Assembly (NCBI GenBank): GCA_963829485.1
Contig: CAWHIK010000007.1
Coordinates: forward strand, 1-64,000
DNA: 64,000 nucleotides
From: JBGPQJ01 sp963829485
Lineage (GTDB): Bacteria; Chloroflexota; Anaerolineae; Anaerolineales; Villigracilaceae
Direction: 5' to 3'
Part shown: positions 17,652-26,916 of the stretch, in pieces
Layout of the letters: each line of letters opens with the position of its first letter
Position numbering within the stretch: position 1 is the first letter of the stretch
Notes under the pieces: model-generated
The model's input: the letters and a program-made list of their open reading frames with translations, nothing else
What the model was told of the DNA's origin: nothing
Database searches by the model: none
Position numbers and translations under genes: made by a program

Positions 17652-17956
17652 TTATCTGATTCCTCCACGAACGTACCGCCGGTGATTTCCTTATCCTGCA
17701 GCCGGCGTCTTGGATCGAATCTCAAGGATATATCAATGGGCTGGTAACAACGTGTATCTCCAACGACAACCTTGCGGCAGACGTACCCGCTCGTATTGCC
17801 GGAGCTGTCGTATTCGATGCTAAGGTCGTTATACAAATTGACACGCGCCTGGATCTCTTCGCCGCAGCGATTGCATTTTACTTTTATGTAATACGAAACC
17901 TGGTCAGCAGAGGGTCCCGCCGAGAAGAAGCTGCCCAATTTCTTAAAGAAACCCAT
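17648..17956 (-). CDS. Small zinc-ribbon-like protein
   Basis: 102 aa, soluble. CNRCGEE (about 28-34) and a later pair of cysteines (YVCRKVV...TRCYQP, about 58-72) could hold one zinc ion. The N-terminus MGFFKKLGSFF is amphipathic and basic. It overlaps the downstream membrane gene by 4 bases. Function is unknown; it could be a cytoplasmic partner of that membrane protein. Confidence 0.6.
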   Translation of the reverse strand: MGFFKKLGSFFSAGPSADQVSYYIKVKCNRCGEEIQARVNLYNDLSIEYDSSGNTSGYVCRKVVVGDTRCYQPIDISLRFDPRRRLQDKEITGGTFVEESDK

Positions 17957-17968
17957 ACCGCCTCCGGA

Positions 17969-18960
17969 TCAAGCCTTCAGAACAGACTCGATCGAATCGA
18001 GCTCCTGGCTGGAAAAGCTGAGATTGTCCAGCGCACCGAGGTTATCCTCCAGTTGAGCGACACTGCTCGCCCCGACCAGCGCGGAGGTGACCGCCGGCTG
18101 CCGCAGCACCCAGGCAAGCGCCATCTGCGAAAGTTTTTGCCCTCGCTGTTGGGCGATCGTGTTCAGCTTGCGGACCTTGTCCAGGCTGGCGTTCACATCG
18201 TCAGGGGTGAGCCAGACCCGTTCTGTCTTAGTGGCGCGCGCTCCAGAGGGAATTCCGTTCAGGTAACGGTCGGTCAGCAGTCCCTGCGCAAGCGGTGAAA
18301 AAACGATGCAGCCGATGCCCTCTTCTGACAATACATCCAACAGCCCATCCTCCACCCAACGGTCGAACATGTTGTACGAAGGCTGGTGGATGAGGCAGGG
18401 TGTGCCCAGTTCGCGCAGGATTCGCGCCGCTTCACGCGTGTATTCCGGAGAATAGGAGGAGATGCCCACATAAAGCGCCTTGCCCTGACGCACGGCTGTG
18501 TCGAGCGCGCCCATAGTCTCCTCAAGGGGAGTCTCGAAATCAAGGCGGTGGCTGTAAAAAATATCAACGTAGTCCAAACCCATCCGTTTGAGGGACTGGT
18601 CGAGGCTCGCCAGCAGGTATTTTCGAGAGCCGAACTCACCGTAAGGACCAGGCCACATGTCATATCCTGCCTTGGACGATATGATCATCTCATCGCGATA
18701 AGGATGAAAATCCTGCTTCATCAGCTTACCGAAATTTTCCTCTGCGGAGCCGGGAGGTGGTCCGTAGTTGTTGGCAAGGTCAAAATGGGTGATGCCCAGG
18801 TCGAAGGCGCGGCGAGCGATGGCGCGGGAATTTTCAAACACGTCCACTTCCCGAAGTTGTACCAAAGTCCCAGCGAGATAACAGGGAGTTTGAGTCCGCT
18901 GCGCCCGACCCGCTTGTAGGGCATGGTGTCGTACCGATGGTCCGATGCCTGATATTTCAT
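17969..18960 (-). CDS. yghZ: Aldo/keto reductase, YghZ/Gpr-like (one frame break)
   Basis: About 330 aa when joined. It is close to the E. coli L-glyceraldehyde 3-phosphate reductase family, NADPH-dependent. The start (ATG 18960, GGAG upstream) gives MPYKRVGRSGLKLPVISLGL; after a frame change near 18845-18860 the rest is intact: GITHFDLANNYGPPPGSAEE with the catalytic Asp/Tyr region, KAGYDMWPGPYG with the catalytic Lys, YVDIFYSHR, and SALVGASSVAQLEDN near the nucleotide-binding end. It has the WPGPYG loop special to this subgroup. Confidence 0.88.
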
Positions 18961-18975
18961 GGTTATTCTCCAGAT

Positions 18976-19401
18976 TTAAAATAATGTTGGTTGATTGCTT
19001 ATCACGCCTTTAGGCGGAAAGAGCCCTCGCGCCTTGAGCCACTCTCCGTCGGGACCTTTCCACCCGAATCGCGCCAGGTCCACCTTGCCACTCTCGCTGA
19101 ATTCCACCCCCTCGGTTTCCAGCATCTCGCGCTGCTTCTCCGCGCCGGGACGGGGACTGATCTTGCCCTGAGAGTTGATCACACGCTGCCAGGGGACATC
19201 ATCCGGGCAGTGAGCCATCGCGCTGCCCACCCAGCGGGGACCCAGCGATTCGTAGCTCTTGAGATTCACCGTCCCCGGCGGGGGAATCATGGACGCGATC
19301 TGCCCGTAGGTGGTCACGTTGCCGGGTGATACCTGCCGGGCGATATCCCAGACTTGCGCATTGTAGACTTGCGGATTGGGAGGAGAAGAGAAGGGGGACA
19401 T
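18976..19401 (-). CDS. MGMT-family alkyltransferase-like (ATL) DNA-binding protein
   Basis: 141 aa. It has the C-terminal DNA-binding fold of O6-alkylguanine-DNA alkyltransferases: VWDIARQVSPGNVTTYGQIA and the helix-turn-helix after it. At the active site, where true MGMTs have P-C-H-R, it reads VPWQRVINSQGKIS, so the acceptor Cys is replaced by Trp. This is the hallmark of ATL proteins, which bind alkylated guanines and hand them to nucleotide excision repair. A C-terminal tail of about 45 residues is normal for longer ATLs. The ribosome site is weak. Confidence 0.85.
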   Translation of the reverse strand: MSPFSSPPNPQVYNAQVWDIARQVSPGNVTTYGQIASMIPPPGTVNLKSYESLGPRWVGSAMAHCPDDVPWQRVINSQGKISPRPGAEKQREMLETEGVEFSESGKVDLARFGWKGPDGEWLKARGLFPPKGVISNQPTLF

Positions 19402-19425
19402 GGATTACCTTTGATCGAATAATGG

Positions 19426-20199
19426 TTATTTACACCTTACCATTTCCATTTCAGCAATCTCGTCCATCGCCTTGTAAGCGGTCAGATCCAACTGCAACGG
19501 AGTGATTGAAACATTACCTTCTGCCAGCGTTCCAAAATCAGCCCCGTCTTCAGCCACGCCAGTGGGGAAATCACCGCCGATCCAGTAGTAGGGACGACCT
19601 CGCGGATCCTTACGGGCATCCAAGGCATCGTGATAGACGCGCAGCCCCTGTCGGGTGATCTTTATCCCCTTGATCTGGTCATCCGGCAGGCAGGGGACAT
19701 TGACATTAAGCAGCACTCCTTCGGACAGTCCATTCGTGATCACTTGTGCCGCAACTCTGGCGGCCACTCGTGCAGCCGGGGCATAATCCAGTTCGCCATG
19801 CCCGGGTTTGGAATCAAGCGAAACAGCGATGCCTGGCACTTCGCTGATGACCGCCTCCATTGCCGCGGTGACCGTACCGGAGTATGTGACGTCATGCCCG
19901 ATGTTGGCATTAGGATTGATGCCTGAGACGACCAGGTCAATCTTCTCCTGAACCACGCCCAGCAAAGCCAGCGCAACACAATCGGAAGGAGCGCCATCCG
20001 TGGTAAGCGCGGGAGAACCGTCGGCTAGTTTTGTTTCGCGCACGCGTAGCGGACGTTCCATCGTCTTGACGTGACCGGAGGCCGACCAGTTGCGGTCAGG
20101 AGCGAGCACGGTCACCTTTCCCAGTTTACGCATCTCCTGAGCCAGAGCCAGAAGTCCGGGGGCGGTCACTCCATCATCATTGGTAACCAGAATGTGCAT
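19426..20199 (-). CDS. surE: 5'/3'-nucleotidase SurE
   Basis: 257 aa. A metal-dependent nucleoside monophosphatase. Metal and active-site motifs are NDDGVTAPGL (about 7-16), the LAPDRNWSASGH serine loop (about 34-45) and DLVVSGINPNANIGHDVTYS (about 87-106). Length is normal. It lies 18 bases after the sugar-phosphate isomerase gene on the same strand, probably in one transcript with it and rsmI. Confidence 0.94.
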   Translation of the reverse strand: MHILVTNDDGVTAPGLLALAQEMRKLGKVTVLAPDRNWSASGHVKTMERPLRVRETKLADGSPALTTDGAPSDCVALALLGVVQEKIDLVVSGINPNANIGHDVTYSGTVTAAMEAVISEVPGIAVSLDSKPGHGELDYAPAARVAARVAAQVITNGLSEGVLLNVNVPCLPDDQIKGIKITRQGLRVYHDALDARKDPRGRPYYWIGGDFPTGVAEDGADFGTLAEGNVSITPLQLDLTAYKAMDEIAEMEMVRCK

Positions 20200-20217
20200 G
20201 AAACCTCTTCGAATATC

Positions 20218-21287
20218 TCAACGTGCGTTCTTCAATGCTGCTTTCAATCCTTGCAGGGCATCCACCGGCGTCGGGTCCACCTGGTATGCGATCGCCAGGT
20301 AAAAGGCCAGGTAATCACCAAAGTGAATGGCGGTCCACATCTGCGCAAGCGGAGACTTCGCCTTTGGCTTCGTAGCCGTCGGTGTTCAAGCCTTCAAGCA
20401 TGAATCCCTGCCGAGTGATCTCTGTGCGTAAACGATTGCGCGGATGGTCCGATGCGCATCGCAGGAACATGGTCATCGTGCGCGGCATCAACAAATCCGG
20501 AGGGTTGACCAGGGCTGCAAAGGCATTGTGATCGGCTTCGGGCAAAAACTCAAAGTTCGCGCCGGCCTTCGCCAGTTCGTTGATCTGCCCCTTCCAGCGA
20601 CGCGCCACTGGAGCCAGGATGCCTGCCCCGTAAACCGTCACCCAGCGCCCGACGAGTTGCCCACCGTATCGCTTGGCGGGATTATGGACCGCAGGAACGG
20701 ACGCCACCAAACTTGCCTGCTGTTTCTTCATCTCTGCCACTGCTGAATTCAACTTCCGCGGACTGGTCGGAAATCAGCCCCAAACGGCAGAACAACTTCA
20801 GCAGCAGCCCGAAGGAGAATCCCACCGCGGCGCGCGGCTGACCCTTGTGAGGAAACTGCCAGCATACGACACTGCGTTTATTAGCGCGATCCGCGAGATC
20901 TCCCCCCGTGCAGACAGCCACCACTCGGCAGCCGTTTTTCAGTGCGGTATCGAATGAATCGAGTGTTTCCTCGGTATTCCCCGAATGCGAGGAGGCTATG
21001 ACCAACGTCTCCTCACCGCGAGCCCAAGATGGCAAACCATAATCGCGTTGGACAATAACCGGCACCTTACAGAATGGGGCAATGTAAGCTGCCAGCAGAT
21101 CCGCACCGATGGCGGAGCCGCCCATACCGGCGATGACGACTTGGCGTACGCCCTGTGATGATCCGGGATCGGGCAGGGTCTGACCCAACGCCCAGGCGGC
21201 GGCAAGTTGGTCAGGCAGGCCATCTATCTCGTTGAGCATATTCTGCTTGTCGATTTGTTGGATATTAGAAAGATCGTCGAGATTCAT
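20218..21287 (-). CDS. Bifunctional phosphoglucose/phosphomannose isomerase family (two frame breaks)
   Basis: About 356 aa when joined. A SIS-domain isomerase interconverting fructose 6-phosphate with glucose or mannose 6-phosphate. N-terminal frame (from 21287): VVIAGMGGSAIGADLLAAY, VIASSHSGNTEETL and VAVCTGGDLADRA, the usual SIS motifs. The middle frame (about 20750-20350) holds YGAGILAPVARRWKGQINE and a FEFLPEADHNAFA block with the catalytic Glu/His. The last frame holds MWTAIHFGDYLAFYLAIAYQ and ends at 20218. Breaks lie near 20750 and 20350. Its ATG overlaps the rsmI stop by 4 bases. Confidence 0.85.
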
Positions 21288-22120
21288 TTCTTGTTTTCCG
21301 AACTCCTATTCATGTAAGAGTAGATTTCTTTTTTGTTCCAACCGGATTGAATTGAAAGCCGGGTTGAGATTTCCTTAGCCTTCCCGCCGTCATTCAACTC
21401 ACGAGCAATCGCAACGCGCATTTGTTCATCTGTCCAGCGTTCAGTGGATAATTCGCGCATACCGTCAACGACCAGGACAAATTCTCCGCGTGGTTCATGC
21501 TGGGTGAAATGTTCACGTACCTCGCTGATCCGTCCGCGCACAAATTGCTCGTGAAGTTTGGTCAACTCGCGCGCTGCGGTTATGGGGCGGTCGCCTAGAA
21601 CAGCCAGCAGGTCTTCGAGCGACTCGAGCAGGCGGTGCGGCGCCTCGAGGAAAATCAACGTATAAGGTTGATCGGCCACGCCGCTCAAGAATTCCTTCCG
21701 TTCGGATGATTTTCGAGGGAGATATCCGAGGTAAAGAAAGGATCCGTCGGTAGACCGGAAGCAGCCAGGGCTGCGATCGGCGCCGAGGGGCCCGGCACCG
21801 GGCTGACAGGGTAACCAGCTTTCAGTGCCGCTTTGATAAGTTCGTAGCCGGGGTCGTTGATCCCTGGTGTGCCGGCGTCCGATACGAGGGCGACATCGCC
21901 TTCCGAAAGGGCTGAAAGAATCATCATCCAGCTTGGCCAGCTTGTTGTGCTCAAAGTAGCTGGTCATCGGCGTGTGGATGTCGAAATGCGTCAGCAGCTG
22001 ACGGGTGTGGCGAGTATCCTCGGCCGCGATGAGCCGTGCCTCGCGCAGCGTGCGCACCGCGCGCGGACTCATGTCCTCCAGGTTGCCGATCGGCGTAGCA
22101 ACGAGATAAAGCGTGCCCAT
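21284..22120 (-). CDS. rsmI: 16S rRNA (cytidine1402-2'-O)-methyltransferase (paired frame breaks)
   Basis: About 280 aa. It methylates the ribose of C1402 in 16S rRNA. The start MGTLYLVATPIGNLEDMSPR is textbook RsmI. A short stretch is in another frame, from near 21930 to about 21705; it holds the SAM-binding GDVALVSDAGTPGINDPG and the VPGPSAPIAALAASG block. Then the first frame resumes at LYLGYLPRKSSERK. The compensating pair of shifts with intact motifs indicates read error. It overlaps the isomerase gene downstream. Confidence 0.9.
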   Translation of the reverse strand: MGTLYLVATPIGNLEDMSPRAVRTLREARLIAAEDTRHTRQLLTHFDIHTPMTSYFEHNKLAKLDDDSFSPFGRRCRPRIGRRHTRDQRPRLRTYQSGTESWLPCQPGAGPLGADRSPGCFRSTDGSFLYLGYLPRKSSERKEFLSGVADQPYTLIFLEAPHRLLESLEDLLAVLGDRPITAARELTKLHEQFVRGRISEVREHFTQHEPRGEFVLVVDGMRELSTERWTDEQMRVAIARELNDGGKAKEISTRLSIQSGWNKKEIYSYMNRSSENKK

Positions 22121-22148
22121 GGCGTGATTGTATCACTTCGCCGGATGC

Positions 22149-22154
22149 TATAAT
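22149..22154 (+). promoter_or_regulatory. Extended -10 box (TGCTATAAT) for the DinB-like gene
   Basis: GATGCTATAATG, a perfect extended -10 box, about 30 bases before the ATG at 22185. A TTGTAT at 22128-22133 is a possible but poorly spaced -35. Confidence 0.5.
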
Positions 22155-22184
22155 GATGGCGAAAACACCCACGAGGAGCAAGCG

Positions 22185-22658
22185 ATGCAACTTTTCTTCG
22201 ATGATTACATGAATAATTTACAAGAACTACACAGTGATATCGAAAAAGTGCTGGATGGGCTCACACCCGCCGCGCTGGATTGGGTCCCGCAGTCGGGAAT
22301 GAACTCGATCGGTGTAATGGTCTTCCATCTTGCCGGCGCGGAGCGCTATCTGGTTGGAGAGGTGATCGCAGGTGACAACTCTAACCGCGACCGGAATGCC
22401 GAATTCAAGGTGAAGGGTATGGACGAGAAATCACTAGTGAAGCGCCTCGCTGACAGCCGTGACTATATCTCCGGAGTGCTGGAAGGATTGAACCTGGCTG
22501 ATTTGGAGACCCGTCGTATGTTCCGTCACCAGCGTGAAGTGACAGTCGGCTGGGTGCTGGGGCACGCCCTCAAACATACGGCTACTCATCTCGGGCAGAT
22601 TCAAATTACGCGTGAACTGTGGGAAAAATCTCAAGAACGCGCCAAGGATTCATCATGA
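22185..22658 (+). CDS. DinB-family (YfiT/DUF664-like) protein
   Basis: 157 aa from the ATG at 22185, which has GAGGAG 7-12 bases upstream; the in-frame upstream reading to 22128 would overlap the promoter. Four-helix bundle with the DinB metal-site histidines, in MVFHLAGAERYL (about 44-55) and HALKHTATHLGQIQ (about 127-140). These proteins bind a divalent metal and some are thiol transferases; the actual substrate is unknown. The stop overlaps the next ATG by 4 bases. Confidence 0.8.
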   Translation: MQLFFDDYMNNLQELHSDIEKVLDGLTPAALDWVPQSGMNSIGVMVFHLAGAERYLVGEVIAGDNSNRDRNAEFKVKGMDEKSLVKRLADSRDYISGVLEGLNLADLETRRMFRHQREVTVGWVLGHALKHTATHLGQIQITRELWEKSQERAKDSS

Positions 22659-23312
22659 TCGTTGTCTCCGACATGATGGGTACACTGACCACCGGCTCCC
22701 CGGTGTTGGGACTCGTGGACTGGGTGCGTCATAACCAGAGTAGAACCCGTGCCAACCTGTACATGGCGTCCATGCTGCCATCCTATTTTCTTGCCAAACG
22801 AGGCTGGATCGACTGGCAGAAATGGGGGCAGAATCTGATGGTGGACAGCCTCACCCTGATCAAGGATGCCACTCCGGAGAAATTCAACCAGATCGCCGAG
22901 TGGACGGTGGAACACAACCTGTGGCCAAAGCGCCGCGAGGATGTGATCGCCCGGCTGCGGCAGCACATCGATATCAGGTGCACAGGTTCACATTGCCAGC
23001 AGTGTCTTCGAGCCCGGGGTTGAAGCGTTTGCGAGGCGTTTCGGCGCCCAAGCGATAGGCACACCGGTGGAGTATGTCAATGGCCGCGTTCGCCTCGCTA
23101 CGGACCTGGTAGCGAGCGAGCGCAAGATCGAGCAGGTGCTCAGCCGGTTGAACGTGGAGCGCGTGGATTTTGCATACGGCGATACACTGATGGATGTTCC
23201 ACTGCTCGAACACGCTGATCATCCGGTGGCTGTCTACCCCGATGCCAATCTGCGAGTCCTCGCGCAGGAACGCGGCTGGGAAATTATGGGCGAGACGACA
23301 AGCTATCCGTAA
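22655..23312 (+). CDS. HAD-superfamily hydrolase with unusual first motif (one frame break)
   Basis: About 218 aa when joined. It starts MIVVSDMMGTLTTGSPVLG: the HAD nucleophile Asp is present, but the usual second Asp (D-x-D) is Met. After a helical cap (to WTVEHNLWPKR) the frame changes near 22980 and the rest follows: VHIASSVFEPGVEAFARRFG (motif II), the Lys in SERKIEQVL, and DFAYGDTLMDVPLLEHADHP (motif III/IV). The class I cap and the C-terminal GDTLMD fit a phosphoserine-phosphatase-like HAD. With the acid/base Asp missing, normal phosphatase chemistry is doubtful. It is translationally coupled to the DinB-like gene. Confidence 0.78.
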
Positions 23313-23325
23313 AAGGTTATTCAGC

Positions 23326-23988
23326 ATGAAACCTCGAATGACGCGCGTTGCCCGCTCCAAGGAATCGGCCAGAGCCAGCTATAACCGGTTGAGCCAATGG
23401 TACGACCTGATCGCAGAGGGAAGCGAGAGGAAATTCCGTGAAAAGGGCTCGAACTGCTAAATGTTTCTGGGGGAGAGACTGTACTCGAAGTGGGATGCGG
23501 TACCGGCCACAGCCTGCTGACCTTGGCGCAACAGGTTGGATCTGCCGGCCGGGTGTACGGTCTCGACCTTTCGGATGGGATGCTGGGACAGGCTCGCAGC
23601 CGGCTCAACCGGAGCGGGATGGGGCAGTGGACTACGTCTCCAATGCGGTGACGCCGTTCATCTTCCATTCCCGGCGGAGTCCTTCGACGCACTGTTCATG
23701 AGCTTCACTCTGGAGTTGTTCGACACCCCAGAGCTGCCTATGGTGCTGGAGGAATGCCAGCGTGTTTTGAAGCAGGGCGGACGGATCAGTGTGGTGGCGC
23801 TAGCCAAAAAGAAAAAACTTGCGGTCAGCCTGTATGAATGGTTCCACATGCGGTTGCCCGATTACGTTGATTGCCGCCCTATTTATGTACGGGATGCCAT
23901 GACCGAATCTGAATTCCATTTAATAAAAGCCATTGAATGCGTCATGTGGGGTCTGCCGGTTGATGTGATACTGGCTTGTAAACGCTAG
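23326..23988 (+). CDS. UbiE-like class I methyltransferase (two frame breaks)
   Basis: About 220 aa when joined from three frames. 23326 on: MTRVARSKESARASYNRLSQ, WYDLIAEGSERKFREKG; then, from near 23450, LLNVSGGETVLEVGCGTGHS (SAM motif I) and VYGLDLSDGMLGQARSRL (motif II); then, from near 23625, GDAVHLPFPAESFDALFMSF (motif IV region), VLEECQRVLKQGGRISVVAL, ending VDVILACKR. The NRLSQWYD lead is shared with UbiE/COQ5 methyltransferases. The substrate is unknown. It follows the HAD gene by 13 bases. Confidence 0.8.
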
Positions 23989-24045
23989 CGCAATGGCAGG
24001 GTTAACTCTCCAAAAAGCTGGCGATATTCATCTGTTAACGTTATC

Positions 24046-24076
24046 GCACAGAGCAGCCAAAAGAGCTGCTCTGTGC
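24046..24076. terminator. 12-bp stem-loop between convergent methyltransferase genes
   Basis: GCACAGAGCAGC (24046-24057) pairs with GCTGCTCTGTGC (24065-24076), with a 7-base loop. There is no T-tail on either strand. The location between converging genes suggests termination or mRNA end protection. Confidence 0.45.
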
Positions 24077-24104
24077 GTTACTCGACCATAATTAAATTAT
24101 CAGA

Positions 24105-25012
24105 CTACTCCACAACTTCCCTGAAATCGTAAATGTTATCCTTGAATCCCCAAGTCTTCCCACAGGAGGGACAGGCAGGCTGTCCATCGCGCTCGTTCAA
24201 CGGATTATGTCCGCAGGAGGGGCATTTAAAGAAAGACATCGTCTCGGGCGGAATCTCACTGTTAAGCCGCCGACGGCTGTGGCTTTGACGAACACACTCG
24301 GGGTGAGCTGGAACCACGTACCGGTCGGCTGGAAAAATCCGTCCACGCTGGCGAGCAGCGAGGCGGGGATGGTGCGCTTCAGAATACCCGCCCGAAAGTG
24401 TGAGACGGTCAGTGTCCGCTCACGCTTGAAACCTAATTCGTCCAGCCAGGCAAAGACTGCCCGCGGGTGAAAGTCATAATTCAGTGCGGCAAATTCGACC
24501 GGCTCGGGTGTGAACGGACTCCACGTCTGCCTGCCGGACCAATAGCGCAGGATGGACTTGAGATTACGCTTGTTGGCAAATTCCAGGATGAAGGTCGCGC
24601 CGGGCTGGAGCGCCTGTCTCACTTGAGAGAGCGCTTTTGGCGCATTGGCCATGTGATGCAGGGTGCGGATCATGGTCGCGCCGTCGAACAACCCGTCAAC
24701 AAAGGGCAGACGGTAAATATCGGCAGCGACGTAAGTGTAACGCGGAGAATCGCCCAGACGCTGGCGGGCTTGTTCAAGCTGCGTGCGCGAGTAGTCCACC
24801 AATACAGTACGAGAATAACCCGCATAGCGCGGCGTGTTTCGTCCCGCCCCAGCACCCAGTTCCAGCATTAGCGTCCCGCTTGGCGGGAGCAGGCGCTTAA
24901 GGGCGATAGCCTCGGTGCGATCCTCGTACTCGCGTCCGCCCTTATCCCAAAAGGATGACTGGTAATCGGAGCCTTCGTAGCTGCAAACAGGGGGAGTGGA
25001 TTCGGTGGTCAT
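24105..25012 (-). CDS. Class I methyltransferase with C-terminal zinc ribbon (one frame break)
   Basis: About 300 aa when joined. N-terminal part: DYQSSFWDKGGREYEDRTEA, SAM motif I LMLELGAGAGRN (about 48-59), LVDYSRTQLEQARQRLGD, and ATMIRTLHHMANAPKALSQV. Near 24260 the frame changes and the protein continues ETMSFFKCPSCGHNPLN...CPSCGKTW, a zinc ribbon, ending YDFREVVE. Methyltransferases of this length with a terminal ribbon are known to me from Chloroflexota. A separate small gene starting at an ATG near 24240 is the alternative. The substrate is unknown. Confidence 0.72.
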
Positions 25013-25015
25013 ATC

Positions 25016-25059
25016 TCAATAAAAACCGGATAGCCTGGTTATTTTACCCGACTATCCGG
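25016..25059 (-). terminator. Rho-independent terminator of ugd
   Basis: On the minus strand ACCGGATAG (25059-25051) pairs with CTATCCGGT (25032-25024), followed by TTTTATT. It lies about 30 bases past the ugd stop. Confidence 0.65.
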
Positions 25060-25088
25060 TGGATGAGCGAGTGACGGTTACGGCTGGC

Positions 25089-26390
25089 TTAATAACCTCG
25101 TCCCATTCCGCGATAAGTATAGCCCATGCTTTTCAGTACTGCCGGATCATAAATGTTACGGCCATCAAAGATAACCGGCGACTTGAGCAATTTCTTGAGA
25201 ACATCCAGGTCAAGCTGCTTGAACTCATTCCATTCAGTAATGACCATGAGCGCATCGCAGTCTTTGGCCATTTCGTATGGATCATTGAACATTTCGACAT
25301 CGGTCACAACTCTTCGCGCCACATCCATGGCGACGGGGTCATACGTCCGAACCTTGGCGCCTGCAGCGTTGAGCTCCCCTGCAATATCAATGGAAGGGGC
25401 ATCGCGCATATCGTCGGTGTTGGGCTTGAACGCCAGCCCAAGCAGTCCGATGGTCTTCCCTTTCAGGCTGCCGCCCAGCATGGACTTGACGTGCTCCACA
25501 GCGGTCTTGCGGCGTTCGTAGTTGACGCTCATCACGGTGTTGAGGATGCGCGGATCCAGCCCCTTCTCCTCGGCCATGTAAGCCAGCGCCAATACATCCT
25601 TGGGGAAGCAGGATCCGCCCCACCCGAGGCCGGCATCGAGGAAATGGCGGCCGATGCGCGCGTCGTACCCCATGCCCGCAGCAACCTCCTTCACATCCGC
25701 GCCGAGCGCTTCGCAGATGTCGGCAATCTCATTGATGAAGGAGATCTTCGTCGCCAGGAAGGCATTGGACGCATATTTGATCATCTCAGCCGTGCGCAGG
25801 TCGGTAATGACGATGGGCGCGCGCAAGGCCAGATGAAGCTGCGCAACCTTGTTGGCCGCATCCTTGTCCGTGGACCCGAGCACGGTACGGTGCGGCTGCA
25901 TGCAATCGCCGATGGCCGAACCCTCGCGCAGGAATTCGGGACAGGAGACGACTGAAAAATCGATCGGCTTGGGCTGGGCGCGCTTGACGATATCCGCCAC
26001 CCAGTCGCCGGTGCCGACCGGTACCGTGGACTTATTGATGATGATCAGCGGAGCGGTCATATTTTCCGCGATGGATTTCGCCGCCGATTCCACGTATTGC
26101 AGGTCCGCCTCGCCCTTGACACCCGAGGGCGTGCCGACGGCGATAAAGGCAAACTCCGCGCCTTTCACGGCTTCGGCATAGGAGGTAGTGAATGAGAGCC
26201 GTCCGGCTTTAACATTGCGCTTGACCAATTCTTCAAGGCCGGGCTCGTAAATGGGCAGGATGCCCTTCTTCAGATTTTCGATTCTTTTCTCGTCGATATC
26301 AAGAGCAGTGACCTTGTTGCCCAGGTCGGCGAAGCACGCGCCGGTGACCAGACCAACATAGCCGACACCGATGACACAGATTTGTTTCAT
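25089..26390 (-). CDS. ugd: UDP-glucose 6-dehydrogenase
   Basis: 433 aa. It oxidises UDP-glucose to UDP-glucuronate with two NAD+. The N-terminal Rossmann motif is ICVIGVGYVGLVTGACFADL; the catalytic Cys is in GLGWGGSCFPKDVLAL (about 253-268), and the catalytic Lys/Asn segment is KYASNAFLATKISFINE (about 205-221). The C-terminal domain LLGLAFKPNTDDMRDAPSI is intact. It supplies precursors for polysaccharide or cell-envelope sugars, in keeping with the nearby glycosyltransferase. It is transcribed alone and ends at a terminator. Confidence 0.95.
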   Translation of the reverse strand: MKQICVIGVGYVGLVTGACFADLGNKVTALDIDEKRIENLKKGILPIYEPGLEELVKRNVKAGRLSFTTSYAEAVKGAEFAFIAVGTPSGVKGEADLQYVESAAKSIAENMTAPLIIINKSTVPVGTGDWVADIVKRAQPKPIDFSVVSCPEFLREGSAIGDCMQPHRTVLGSTDKDAANKVAQLHLALRAPIVITDLRTAEMIKYASNAFLATKISFINEIADICEALGADVKEVAAGMGYDARIGRHFLDAGLGWGGSCFPKDVLALAYMAEEKGLDPRILNTVMSVNYERRKTAVEHVKSMLGGSLKGKTIGLLGLAFKPNTDDMRDAPSIDIAGELNAAGAKVRTYDPVAMDVARRVVTDVEMFNDPYEMAKDCDALMVITEWNEFKQLDLDVLKKLLKSPVIFDGRNIYDPAVLKSMGYTYRGMGRGY

Positions 26391-26461
26391 AGTTTATAAC
26401 CTCTTATTGTGAAATTATTCACTTATGGAATTTGCCCAAATATACCACACAGCGGGCAATT

Positions 26462-26839
26462 TTACTCCGGTTTCTTATAAAGAACATCTTTGACGATATC
26501 GTAAAAGGCCGGGACGTTGATCGGCTTTGAGATGTAGTCGTCGAATCCGGACTCGAGGGCTTTTTTGCGGTCGCCAGGCAGGGTGTGGGCAGTAAGCGCG
26601 ATCAACGGGATGTTGGCAATCTCCGGGTCATTCTTGATCTCCCGGGCAGCCTCCCACCCGTCCATTTCGGGCAGGGAGAGGTCCATCAGGATCACGTCCG
26701 GTTTGTGCTCTTTCGCGGCAGTGACAGCCTCGCGGCCGGTACGCGCGCCGATCACGGTATAGCCGGCTCGCTCAAGGAGAAAACGCACCATCTCGTAGTT
26801 ATCGTAATTGTCCTCCACCAGCAAAACCCTCAAGTTCAT
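26462..26839 (-). CDS. Single-domain response regulator (CheY/Spo0F-like)
   Basis: 125 aa, receiver domain only. Acidic pocket LLVEDN (residues 6-11), phosphoacceptor Asp in VILMDLSLPEMDG (about 52-64), Thr in IALTAHTLPGD and the conserved Lys in YISKPI (about 104-109). There is no output domain, so it probably relays phosphate or docks to a partner. GGAGG lies just before the ATG. No kinase is adjacent. It is divergent from the glycosyltransferase gene. Confidence 0.9.
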   Translation of the reverse strand: MNLRVLLVEDNYDNYEMVRFLLERAGYTVIGARTGREAVTAAKEHKPDVILMDLSLPEMDGWEAAREIKNDPEIANIPLIALTAHTLPGDRKKALESGFDDYISKPINVPAFYDIVKDVLYKKPE

Positions 26840-26916
26840 TCAACCTCCGCTTCCCCAATGATACTACGACACCCGTCAACTTGCTGTGGTATATTCCAAC
26901 TGCAAAGGACCTGATA

